The position numbers and the translations under genes are program-made. The notes under the pieces were generated by a model. That model did no database searches, was not told the origin of the DNA, and was given only the letters and a program-made list of their open reading frames with translations. A stretch of DNA of 12,163 bases from Proteobacteria bacterium UBA1148 (GTDB lineage: Bacteria > Pseudomonadota > Gammaproteobacteria > Steroidobacterales > Rariloculaceae): assembly GCA_002311835.1 (NCBI GenBank), contig DBZY01000031.1:24119-36281 (forward strand), in the 5' to 3' direction. This document shows positions 1 to 6,748 of this stretch, in pieces; position 1 is the first letter of the stretch, and each line of letters starts with the position of its first letter.

Positions 1-153
1 CGCGGGGGTCCATAATTGCCAGGATTGCTCGTATTCATTAACTAAAAAACAGGCGCTCAGTCAACCAACACGCACACCCGAACGTTCAAGAGGAACTTAG
101 GCAAGATTACTACTGTCATACACAGGAATTAAGCGTAGGCTACCTATTTTTAG

Positions 154-167
154 AGTACTTCAGTACT
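154..167. repeat. Paired AGTACT palindromes before the lipoprotein genes
   Basis: Two copies of the 6-base palindrome AGTACT are separated by two bases, about 37 bases before the first lipoprotein start. The arrangement could be an operator, but it is short and could be chance. The rest of positions 1-203 shows no gene and no convincing sigma-70 promoter. Confidence 0.25.
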
Positions 168-203
168 TTACAAATTCGCCTATTAATCAAGGCAAGTCCT
201 ACA

Positions 204-833
204 ATGCAACTCATGCAGATCAGAGCTTATTGGCGTCAAGCACGGCTGCTTCTTGGAGTCTTGGCCTGCTACCTATTGGGTGGATGCGCCCCAGTCATCT
301 TGGTCGATGCAGAATTTCCACAGCCCCTGGTAGAACCGTTACCCGTTCGAATAGGGTTGCTGCTGAACGAGGAGTTGCTCGCCTACGAGTATATCGAAAG
401 AATTCCGCAGCAAGCTAGCTATACCATACGGATAGGTAACGCTAATGCCTTAATGATGAATCGGCTGTTCCAACCCATGTTTGCCGCTGTAGAGTCAGTA
501 GACGATCTACCGTTAGCTCAGCCCGGCAGCTCGCGAATAGACGGAGTATTGATCCCAGAGCTAGAACGGTACGAGTTCGACGTTCCGATCGGCATGCAAG
601 ACGAGTTCGTAGAAGTCTGGATGCAGTACCTCCTGAGACTCTATGAACCGAACGGCGAACTAATTACCGAGTGGCCTATTAGCGGTTATGGAAAATCAGA
701 ATTAACTAAAACGTCAGACAGAGTAAACGCCATCAGTAGAGCCACCGTACTTGCCATGCGCGAAGTAGGGGCGGTGATTGCAACGAAGTTTGCCGAACAA
801 CCAGAGATAGAGTACTGGCTACAGGAAAGATAA
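204..833 (+). CDS. Predicted outer-membrane lipoprotein, family not recognised
   Basis: A 209-residue exported lipoprotein. The N-terminus has a basic stretch (Arg7, Arg11, Arg14), a hydrophobic core at about 15-25 and a lipobox L-G-G-C ending at Cys28. Ala at +2 argues against inner-membrane retention, so by the Lol rule it should sit in the outer membrane facing the periplasm. The mature part alternates likely beta strands (around 46-54, 111-128, 138-160) with helices; the C-terminal helix at about 175-197 precedes an acidic tail. The general look recalls small LptE- or YajG-like envelope lipoproteins, but I can assign neither. The ATG at 204 has an AAGG about 11 bases upstream; a second in-frame ATG follows at 213. 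The next gene starts one base after the stop, so the two are almost certainly co-transcribed and translationally coupled. The product is confidently a lipoprotein; its role is unknown. Confidence 0.85.
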   Translation: MQLMQIRAYWRQARLLLGVLACYLLGGCAPVILVDAEFPQPLVEPLPVRIGLLLNEELLAYEYIERIPQQASYTIRIGNANALMMNRLFQPMFAAVESVDDLPLAQPGSSRIDGVLIPELERYEFDVPIGMQDEFVEVWMQYLLRLYEPNGELITEWPISGYGKSELTKTSDRVNAISRATVLAMREVGAVIATKFAEQPEIEYWLQER

Positions 834-834
834 A

Positions 835-1575
835 ATGCGGCCTTATTACTCGAAAAAACGCCTATCAATAATCAGAGCCATGGCACCAAGAACCTATCTT
901 CTCGCGTTGATCTCATTAGGCATCCTCTGTGGTTGCAGCGTCACCTCACGACTTGAGCCTTATAAACAAACAGATGCTGTACTTGGCGAAGATGATCGAG
1001 TTGTCATCTTGCCCCGAAGACACCACGCGTCACACGAAGCCGAAAGAAGCTTTGTCGATTGTGTCAGTAATGGCCTTGCGCAGGGAAACGAAGGGTTGGG
1101 TGTGCACATCAGTACCGTCTTCGAAGATAGACTCTATCCTTGGTTCGAACCGTCTACGGCGCCACTGAGCATTGATGATTTCTCCGAATTATTGAAAAAA
1201 CCAGGCGTCCACGAACAAGTGCGCTTGAGTAAGGTACGTTTCATCATTTGGCTTGACGGGTCGACTGATAGGGTTGCTAGCGGCGGTGCCATTAGTTGTG
1301 CCGCAAGCCCTTTTGGTGCGGGTTGTATGGGGCTCGCCTGGTGGGAGGATGACGCTCGGTATGATGCTACCATTTGGGATATTCGCGACCTCTCGTCCGC
1401 CGGCACCATCTATGCTGACTACAACGGACGATCCGTAGTACCGGCGCTTATAATTCCCATTCCCTTAATCGCAAGACCGCAAGCACAGGCCTGCCGAGGC
1501 CTCACGGAACAGCTGAAACAGTTCCTGACGACACCCGGCGGCTATGAGCCTGGACCTGAACTGAGCGCGAACTAG
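835..1575 (+). CDS. Predicted outer-membrane lipoprotein, family not recognised
   Basis: A 246-residue lipoprotein, second of the coupled pair. The hydrophobic segment at 20-31 ends in a lipobox L-C-G-C, giving lipidated Cys34 followed by Ser, which predicts outer-membrane sorting. The ATG at 835 follows an AGGAAAG and sits one base after the previous stop. An in-frame ATG at 880 (residue 16) would give a more typical signal peptide, so either start is possible. The mature part has four further cysteines (76, 155, 164, 220), which could form disulfides in the periplasm. It also has a Gly/Cys-rich patch at about 150-165 leading into a Trp-Trp-acidic stretch, then a Pro/Ile-rich segment at about 203-212 before a C-terminal helix. 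I recognise no catalytic motif or named domain. It is probably a structural or assembly lipoprotein acting with its neighbour, which is inference from spacing only. Confidence 0.83.
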   Translation: MRPYYSKKRLSIIRAMAPRTYLLALISLGILCGCSVTSRLEPYKQTDAVLGEDDRVVILPRRHHASHEAERSFVDCVSNGLAQGNEGLGVHISTVFEDRLYPWFEPSTAPLSIDDFSELLKKPGVHEQVRLSKVRFIIWLDGSTDRVASGGAISCAASPFGAGCMGLAWWEDDARYDATIWDIRDLSSAGTIYADYNGRSVVPALIIPIPLIARPQAQACRGLTEQLKQFLTTPGGYEPGPELSAN

Positions 1576-1607
1576 ATTTATAAGACTGAAATTGACTAAC
1601 TGATCTT

Positions 1608-1620
1608 TTGCGTGTCGCAA
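1608..1620. repeat. Short inverted repeat after the lipoprotein pair
   Basis: TTGCG and CGCAA flank a three-base centre, forming a 5-bp stem 33 bases after the second lipoprotein stop. No T-run follows on the plus strand, so it is not a standard intrinsic terminator. It may be a weak hairpin or a protein-binding site. Confidence 0.25.
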
Positions 1621-1690
1621 TAAGCACATAGTCTTGCTCCAGGCGGAATGGCTCCACAGCCTGGAACAACATGGCATACTTCACTCACAG

Positions 1691-1978
1691 ATGCCCCAGA
1701 CCCCCTCTACACGTAAGAAAGAACTCCTACTTGCCATCTCTCTGGTCGGATTTGGGTTGTTTGTTCTTCCACCGGCCGTGTACTGGGTTGGTCAACAGGT
1801 CGTTGGGGAATATGCGGACGAGAACGGTGTCTGGGGATTAACGCTCAATTTTTGGTCCGGGATCATTAGAGCTAATCCCATGGCACTCATTCTGGCATTG
1901 AGCCCCTACTGTCTTGTCCAGACTTTGCGCTTTTCCCGGCGACTCCGGCGTAGCAAACAACATGAATTGTCGTCATAA
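1691..1978 (+). CDS. Small inner-membrane protein with two predicted helices
   Basis: A 95-residue protein from the ATG at 1691. The open frame extends upstream to a TTG at 1634, but the added 19 residues are polar and no ribosome-binding site supports that start. The chosen ATG also lacks a clear Shine-Dalgarno. Two hydrophobic segments are visible, at about residues 12-32 and 60-77. Basic clusters lie before the first (Arg8-Lys9-Lys10) and after the second (RFSRRLRRSK), so by the positive-inside rule both termini should be cytoplasmic with a loop of about 28 residues outside. No family is recognised. It lies between the lipoprotein pair and prc on the same strand, 115 bases from the former and 78 from the latter, so co-transcription is possible but not shown. 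Confidence 0.65.
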   Translation: MPQTPSTRKKELLLAISLVGFGLFVLPPAVYWVGQQVVGEYADENGVWGLTLNFWSGIIRANPMALILALSPYCLVQTLRFSRRLRRSKQHELSS

Positions 1979-2027
1979 GGCCTCCGATTCGCTAGGATAG
2001 CGCCCTGATACTGAACCCGTGGAACTC

Positions 2028-2060
2028 ATGACAAAGAACCAGCTGAAGGAGACGGTGTGA
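2028..2060 (+). promoter_or_regulatory. Possible 10-codon leader frame overlapping the prc start
   Basis: An ATG at 2028 opens a frame of ten sense codons (MTKNQLKETV) that stops with TGA at 2058-2060. The stop overlaps the prc GTG at 2057-2059 in the four bases GTGA, the classic geometry for translational coupling. The ribosome-binding site of prc lies inside this frame. Its own ribosome-binding site is weak (GTGGAA), and a frame this short arises easily by chance. Confidence 0.25.
2046..2051 (+). promoter_or_regulatory. Ribosome-binding site of prc
   Basis: AAGGAG ends five bases before the GTG at 2057. It is the strongest Shine-Dalgarno in the left half of the window and fixes the GTG as the prc start. 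Confidence 0.75.
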
Positions 2061-4144
2061 GAGACAGAACTCGATTGTGGGCGCTGAGCGGACTATGTCT
2101 GGCGCTGATATGCACAAGCTACGCAGCAAACGAATCGCTCGAGGAACTAACCATCGGCGAAAAACATCCTGAAATCAGCCAGCGCGTTGCTCGCCTCATA
2201 GAGGATCTCCACTACTCCCGGCCGCGGATCGACAACTCTCTCTCCTCTGCCATCCTGGACCGATACCTGGACACACTCGACGGTAACCGGCTTTACTTCC
2301 TCCATAGTGACTACACCGCGTTCGGACGATATCGCTATGAATTGGACGAGCGGATCCGCAACGGCGATCTCCAGCCGATCTTCGAGATATTTAATGTTTT
2401 CCGCACTCGCACTGAAGAACGTGTCGCCTACGCTATTGAAATTCTGGCCGAAGAACCAAACTTTACGCTTGATGAATCGTTCCGCTTTGATCGGAGTGAG
2501 TTTGGATGGCCAACCTCAGAAGAAGAACTTCAGGAGGTTTGGCGCAAAAGGGTGAAGAATGACGGGCTAAGTCTGGTACTTACTGGAAAAACATGGGAAG
2601 AAACTACCGAGCTATTGCAGACACGTTACGAGCGAGTCCTCAGACGGGTAACACAGATCACCTCGGATGATGTATTCGAGACCTTCATGAATGCTTTGTC
2701 CCGCACTATGGATCCCCACTCTAGTTACTTGTCACCGCGCAATAGCGAAGAGTATCGAATACAGATGAGCCTATCGTACGACGGCATCGGAGCCTCACTC
2801 CAGCTTGAGGACGACTATGTGACGGTGATGAATGTGATTGCTGGTGGACCCGCTCAGATCGATGGTCAACTTAGACCCGAGGATCGAATCACTGCCGTTG
2901 GCCAGGGGGAATCCGGTGAACTGCAGGATGTGATTGGCTGGCGTCTGGATGACGTTGTCCAACTGATCCGTGGCCCAGGTGGTACTTTGGTTCGACTACA
3001 GATCCTACCAGCAGGTGCCGCACCAGGATCACCTGAGCAAATTCTCAATCTCATCCGCGACCAGGTTAGGCTAGAAGAGCAGGCGGCCAAGAGTGACATT
3101 TTAGAGGTCCCTAGGGCCGATCAGACATATCGAATCGGCGTCATTGATGTTCCCAGTTTTTATCAGGATTATGCGGCACGTAGCCGGGGAGATGCGGATT
3201 ACAGAAGTACCACCCGGGATGTTGAGCGCCTGGTCACAGAGCTTAAGGCCGACGGGATTGATGGAATCGTGCTCGATCTTAGACAAAACGGAGGTGGACA
3301 CCTTTCAGAAGCTACCGAACTCAGCGGGCTGTTCATCGAACAAGGTCCGGTGGTACAGCTTCGAGAGACCCGAGGCAATATTCAAGTCCTTAATGACCCA
3401 ACCCCCGACATGGTTTATGACGGCCCCTTAGCTGTTCTGGTGGATCGCTACAGCGCCAGCGCCTCAGAAATTTTTGCCGCCGCAATACAAGACTACGAAC
3501 GAGGAGTCGTCATTGGCCAACAAACATTTGGTAAGGGATCGGTTCAGAACCTATTCGATCTCGATCGCTTCATACGCGGCGCGGGTTATGGGCAACTCAC
3601 CCTGACGATTGGGAAGTACTACCGAGTCACCGGAGAAAGCACTCAACACCGTGGCGTGATGCCGGATATTGAACTCCCATCAATAGTTGATACCGAAGTC
3701 GTCGGTGAGAGTAGCCGAGATACAGCCTTGCCTTGGGACCGAATTCAACAAACACCGTTCTTAGCAAACATGGGCCTGAGACCCTCTATTGAATTGTTAC
3801 AGGGCAGACACTCAGAACGCACGACAACAGACCCAGATTTTAATCATCTTGTTAGCGGTATCGCTGCAGTAGGGACGCTGCGAAATCGCGATGCCGTCTC
3901 ACTAAATTTGGCAGAGCGTACGATGGAACGTGAACAACTTCAGGAAGAACAACTTGCGCGTGAGAACGAACGTCGTGCTGCCTTAGGGCTTGAGCCTATC
4001 GCTAGCACAGAAGAACTCGATACTACTCAGAGAACAGATGTACTATTAAATCAGGCTACGCGCGTCGTAGCAGATATGGCGGCGATGGCTATACCGCCCA
4101 CCAAAGAAGTGATATTGGGCACAGAAACAGCCATGACTCAGTGA
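2057..4144 (+). CDS. prc: Tail-specific (C-terminal processing) periplasmic protease Prc/Tsp
   Basis: A 695-residue serine protease of family S41 that degrades or trims periplasmic proteins by recognising their C-terminal tails; in E. coli it matures penicillin-binding protein 3 and acts on cell-wall hydrolases. A signal peptide covers about residues 1-23, with a likely cut after S-Y-A. A helical N-terminal domain follows, then a PDZ domain at about 240-318 and the S41 core at about 355-540. The serine/lysine dyad is intact: Ser468 within SASASE and Lys493 within FGKGS. Their 25-residue spacing, and Asp479 eleven after the serine, match the Ser430/Asp441/Lys455 set of the E. coli enzyme. The C-terminal region, from about 555, carries the charged helical DUF3340-type extension. 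Length is close to the E. coli protein (682). The start is a GTG with a good AAGGAG. The usual E. coli adaptor NlpI is a TPR lipoprotein; the lipoproteins upstream here show no visible TPR. Confidence 0.97.
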   Translation: MRDRTRLWALSGLCLALICTSYAANESLEELTIGEKHPEISQRVARLIEDLHYSRPRIDNSLSSAILDRYLDTLDGNRLYFLHSDYTAFGRYRYELDERIRNGDLQPIFEIFNVFRTRTEERVAYAIEILAEEPNFTLDESFRFDRSEFGWPTSEEELQEVWRKRVKNDGLSLVLTGKTWEETTELLQTRYERVLRRVTQITSDDVFETFMNALSRTMDPHSSYLSPRNSEEYRIQMSLSYDGIGASLQLEDDYVTVMNVIAGGPAQIDGQLRPEDRITAVGQGESGELQDVIGWRLDDVVQLIRGPGGTLVRLQILPAGAAPGSPEQILNLIRDQVRLEEQAAKSDILEVPRADQTYRIGVIDVPSFYQDYAARSRGDADYRSTTRDVERLVTELKADGIDGIVLDLRQNGGGHLSEATELSGLFIEQGPVVQLRETRGNIQVLNDPTPDMVYDGPLAVLVDRYSASASEIFAAAIQDYERGVVIGQQTFGKGSVQNLFDLDRFIRGAGYGQLTLTIGKYYRVTGESTQHRGVMPDIELPSIVDTEVVGESSRDTALPWDRIQQTPFLANMGLRPSIELLQGRHSERTTTDPDFNHLVSGIAAVGTLRNRDAVSLNLAERTMEREQLQEEQLARENERRAALGLEPIASTEELDTTQRTDVLLNQATRVVADMAAMAIPPTKEVILGTETAMTQ

Positions 4145-4215
4145 TTGATAAAGAACAGACTATGTCAAAGTACGGCACGGAAAGGACGTCTTGCAGTTCC
4201 TACTAATCTAGAGCC

Positions 4216-5217
4216 CTAATCCAGACTAAACCCTCTGCTGGAGATCTCGGGGTCGCAGTTATAGCCATAGAGTTGCAACTCTGGTGCGTAGAGCCATTCC
4301 ACGCGACCGGCGAGTGATTCAGCCAAGTACTCCGAGTCTTCCAGGAAGATATCAAGGATGATACGACCACCATCTCCGCTCAGGGTGTATCGCTCGATAA
4401 CGTGTTTCTGGGCGCCTGATGGTACGCCAGGGCCGTTACCGGTAGGGTGATCGGCGAACTGTCGCGTGTCGACAACCAGCGTGTCATCCTCCCACCAGCC
4501 GATGGAATACCCTTGGGAGGTCCGCTCAACGTTGTCCGGATGCCTTCGGCCATCCATAAAAACAGTTCGCTCCACATCGAAGAACTCACTGCGCATGACG
4601 ATAACGTCATCGCCGAGTTCGATCTCGTTCAGATATAGCCCAGTGGTTATCAGCCATGGAGAAGTGTGCGCGATACACCTCGCCACAGGGTTGTCGGCGT
4701 AGAAGTCGTAGGATTCCTTTGCCGCGGCACCCTTCTCTGTAAGCGCCGGGTTGGCGAGACGAAGACGAAACTCTGCCTCCGTCTGACCACCGCTACCCTT
4801 CCAAACACCCGACAAACTAGAGGCGCTCACAATACCTCTGGGATCCGCAGATGCTGCTGACATAACAGTGCCGTCATTTCTCTCGAGCGTTAGCAGTATT
4901 GCATAGTTGCGGTTAGTGTCACGTTCGGGATGCACACGAACAGCCACTTTCTCGTCACCATGCAGCGAGTCCTGCGTCCAACCACCACGCATGAGAATTG
5001 GCGTTGAACTAGTTTCTATCTGCCATTGAATTGGCTCACCAGTAGAATCGTTGGTCTCCACGACAATATAGACGTGGGGGTTTCTCCAAACGTATTCGAC
5101 AACTGTCCCCTCGAAAGCTACAACGGTATCCGTATCGAACGCCGCCTCGCTGTGGTGCCCTGAGGCCGGTAGCGCCAGGATCCCCAACAGACTTATAGAG
5201 AAAACGACGCTTCTCAC
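4216..5217 (-). CDS. Exported DUF6152-type protein with a C-terminal WEDDTLVVDT-type domain
   Basis: A 333-residue secreted protein. The start is the GTG at 5217: a GGGAG lies eight bases upstream, and it puts a signal peptide (residues 1-20) at the N-terminus. The frame is open up to a GTG at 5313, but that version overlaps the preceding gene and buries the signal peptide. The predicted cut after A-S-G leaves His21-His22-Ser as the mature N-terminus. An N-terminal DUF6152-like beta domain (about 21-115) has the hallmark W-x-N-P-H (44-48) and GW (79-80). The second half (about 135-333) holds MDGRRHP (221-227), IGWWEDDTLVVDT (239-251) and ERYT (275-278), motifs I know from large sets of uncharacterised environmental proteins. 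Cys181 and Cys321 could form a disulfide. The function is unknown in the family. It lies 29 bases after the DUF1249 gene and is probably co-transcribed with it. Confidence 0.88.
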   Translation of the reverse strand: MRSVVFSISLLGILALPASGHHSEAAFDTDTVVAFEGTVVEYVWRNPHVYIVVETNDSTGEPIQWQIETSSTPILMRGGWTQDSLHGDEKVAVRVHPERDTNRNYAILLTLERNDGTVMSAASADPRGIVSASSLSGVWKGSGGQTEAEFRLRLANPALTEKGAAAKESYDFYADNPVARCIAHTSPWLITTGLYLNEIELGDDVIVMRSEFFDVERTVFMDGRRHPDNVERTSQGYSIGWWEDDTLVVDTRQFADHPTGNGPGVPSGAQKHVIERYTLSGDGGRIILDIFLEDSEYLAESLAGRVEWLYAPELQLYGYNCDPEISSRGFSLD

Positions 5218-5225
5218 CTCAAATA

Positions 5226-5230
5226 CTCCC
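5226..5230 (-). promoter_or_regulatory. Ribosome-binding site supporting the internal GTG start
   Basis: On the minus strand GGGAG lies eight bases before the GTG at 5217, within the 29-base gap after the DUF1249 stop codon. It decides the start of the DUF6152-type gene against the longer open frame. Confidence 0.6.
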
Positions 5231-5246
5231 AATCCCCTAGACGTTA

Positions 5247-5750
5247 CTATTTGCTCATCGTAGCCGACTGACCCGCAAAACCATGCCCCATATCCAGAAG
5301 GTAATCTAACCACTTATTGAGCGTCATATTATTCCTCCAGCGCCAACCTAATTCACGCGAGTGGACGCGGGTCAATTCCTGAAGCTTGTGATGCCTATAC
5401 CCCTCCCGGCTCCGTACAACCTCTACTAATTGTGCATCGTGATAGACGCGAATTGTCAGATCAGGATCAGGTATGAGTTGCTCTAGACACGATTCCGAAC
5501 TATCTGGGCAAAACAAATACGTCAACCTTAGAGTCGTCGTGTAAGGCTCTCGCAAAGTGACTTCCAAGTGCAGATCGTAATCTGCATCACAGCAAGAAAT
5601 GGCCGTCTGAGGTGAATCGCCGGAAAATACTTTGAAATCAGCAATAAGTCGGCATAGCTTTATGTAGTTGCTCTCATACAGCGTCATCAGCCCAGTAAAA
5701 CTACCCGGGCGGAAAATACACTCTGGCACAATAAGGCTGTCCACAAACAT
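5247..5750 (-). CDS. yqiB: DUF1249 (YqiB-like) protein
   Basis: A 167-residue cytoplasmic protein matching the DUF1249/YqiB family, whose biochemical role is not established. The diagnostic order is visible: an N-terminal L-M-x-x-Y-E-x-N-Y-x-x-L segment (about 20-32) resembling MMRLCEMNFSQL of E. coli YqiB. Next comes a strand with Y-T-T-x-L (about 70-75), then I-R-V-Y-H-D-A-x-x-x-E-V at about 100-110, and a C-terminal N-K-W-L-x-Y-x-L-x-x-G-H segment (about 144-155). It is longer than the E. coli protein (about 140), mainly through extra residues at both ends and a Cys-containing insert (FCPDSSESC). The ATG at 5750 has only a distant AAGGA, so the start is less certain. In E. coli yqiB lies between nudF and cpdA; here it is between a DUF299 regulator and a DUF6152-type gene, so that context is not kept. 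Confidence 0.85.
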   Translation of the reverse strand: MFVDSLIVPECIFRPGSFTGLMTLYESNYIKLCRLIADFKVFSGDSPQTAISCCDADYDLHLEVTLREPYTTTLRLTYLFCPDSSESCLEQLIPDPDLTIRVYHDAQLVEVVRSREGYRHHKLQELTRVHSRELGWRWRNNMTLNKWLDYLLDMGHGFAGQSATMSK

Positions 5751-5817
5751 TAATTACCAACTTGTTTCCTTACCGTATGAGCATGCCATAAGGACCCCCG
5801 CAGAATAAAGGCTTGAC

Positions 5818-5843
5818 AAAAAGGCCGACGGGGCTCACGGTCC
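5818..5843 (-). terminator. Candidate intrinsic terminator overlapping the DUF299 gene end
   Basis: Reading the minus strand, GGACCG and CGGCC can pair with one bulged A around a ten-base loop, followed at once by TTTTTG. The hairpin includes the stop codon of the DUF299 gene. The stem is short (five pairs), so the call is tentative. Confidence 0.35.
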
Positions 5844-6659
5844 CATGCGCCGTTCAATCCCTGTCTCGTTTAGAATTCTGCTAGCAATCTCTTCGATGGA
5901 ACATTGGGTGGTATTGATGAATGGAATCCCTAGCTTCTTGTATAGCGCCTCCGCCAATTCCAGCTCATAGCTCACCTGCTGCTTTGAAGAATATCTACCT
6001 ACGGTGCTTCGTTCGCGACGAATCTGCCTAAGCCGCTCTGGTGCGATCGTCAACCCGTAAAGTTTCTTCCGGTAGTTACGCAACGCATCAGGAAGCTGCC
6101 CTGATTCCAGATCATCTTCGGTGAGGGGGTAGTTCGCAGGAAAAAGACCATACTGAAGAGCGAGATAAAGACAGGTAGGAGTCTTTCCAGTTCTAGAAAC
6201 ACCAATTAAGATCAAGTCTGCCCGTTCATAATGGTGCAAACTATGGCCGTCGTCAGCGTCCATTGCAAAATTGGTCGCGGCGATTCGTGAGTCATAACTT
6301 TTGATATCATCAATTCCATGAGCCTTTCCAAGAGTATGAGAAGAGGGACTCTGGAGCTCGACCTCTAACGGACCTAGAAATGCTTCGAAAAAATCCAGTA
6401 CAAGACCTTTGGAAGCGAGCAGTGGCTCCCTTAGTTGTTCGTGCACAAAGCTAGTAAACACTATTGGGCGAACCCCCACTCGCTGAGCATCAAGGTCAAC
6501 TTCTTTGGCTACCCGGGTTGCCTTGTCAAGGCTATCTACAAATGGCACAGTCACGCCCTTGAACTGCACTCCGTCAAACTGAGTTAGCAGGCTGTGTCCA
6601 AGTGTCTCAACAGTTACCCCAGTCTGGTCGGATACAAAGAATACAGTCCGGTCGGTCAT
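5835..6659 (-). CDS. ppsR: DUF299 regulatory kinase/phosphorylase of PPDK (or PEP synthase)
   Basis: A 274-residue bifunctional regulator of the DUF299 family. Known members phosphorylate a threonine near the catalytic histidine of pyruvate, phosphate dikinase or PEP synthase using ADP, switching the enzyme off, and remove the phosphate with inorganic phosphate. The N-terminus has the usual V-F-F-V-S-D-x-T-G. The nucleotide-binding loop GVSRTGKT is at 153-160 and ANYPLTEDDL at 175-184; residues 109-145 carry the conserved H, D-x-x-Y and R-I-A-A elements. I chose the ATG at 6659, which gives the typical family length of about 270-277; ATGs at 6674 and 6689 are also in frame. A GGACGAG lies about seven bases before the chosen start. 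Divergence from ppdK, 59-89 bases away depending on the start, strongly suggests that PPDK is the target. No ppsA is in the window. The E. coli gene name is used, but PDRP would describe this member better. Confidence 0.94.
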   Translation of the reverse strand: MTDRTVFFVSDQTGVTVETLGHSLLTQFDGVQFKGVTVPFVDSLDKATRVAKEVDLDAQRVGVRPIVFTSFVHEQLREPLLASKGLVLDFFEAFLGPLEVELQSPSSHTLGKAHGIDDIKSYDSRIAATNFAMDADDGHSLHHYERADLILIGVSRTGKTPTCLYLALQYGLFPANYPLTEDDLESGQLPDALRNYRKKLYGLTIAPERLRQIRRERSTVGRYSSKQQVSYELELAEALYKKLGIPFINTTQCSIEEIASRILNETGIERRMGP

Positions 6660-6693
6660 AGCGAACTCGTCCATGTCGTTAACTACCATCGGA

Positions 6694-6699
6694 AGTATA
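6694..6699 (-). promoter_or_regulatory. Possible -10 box of the DUF299 gene
   Basis: TATACT on the minus strand lies 34 bases before the ATG at 6659. It would put transcription start near 6688, making the upstream ATG at 6689 unusable and favouring the internal starts. No good -35 box is seen at normal spacing. The rest of the ppsR-ppdK gap shows no clear plus-strand promoter. Confidence 0.3.
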
Positions 6700-6748
6700 G
6701 CTTGGGAAAAAACGCCAGTATGCTATTTGTGAATGGTATTCAATACTA

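Noticed and set aside
1134..1409. Minus-strand open frame inside the second lipoprotein gene
   Set aside because: Its composition is that of a shadow frame; the plus-strand frame has a lipobox and is coupled to its neighbour.
3144..3431. Alternative plus-strand frame inside prc
   Set aside because: It overlaps the intact S41 protease core in another frame and has no features of its own.
4145..4215. Search for a terminator between convergent prc and the DUF6152-type gene
   Set aside because: No convincing inverted repeat followed by a T-run was found.
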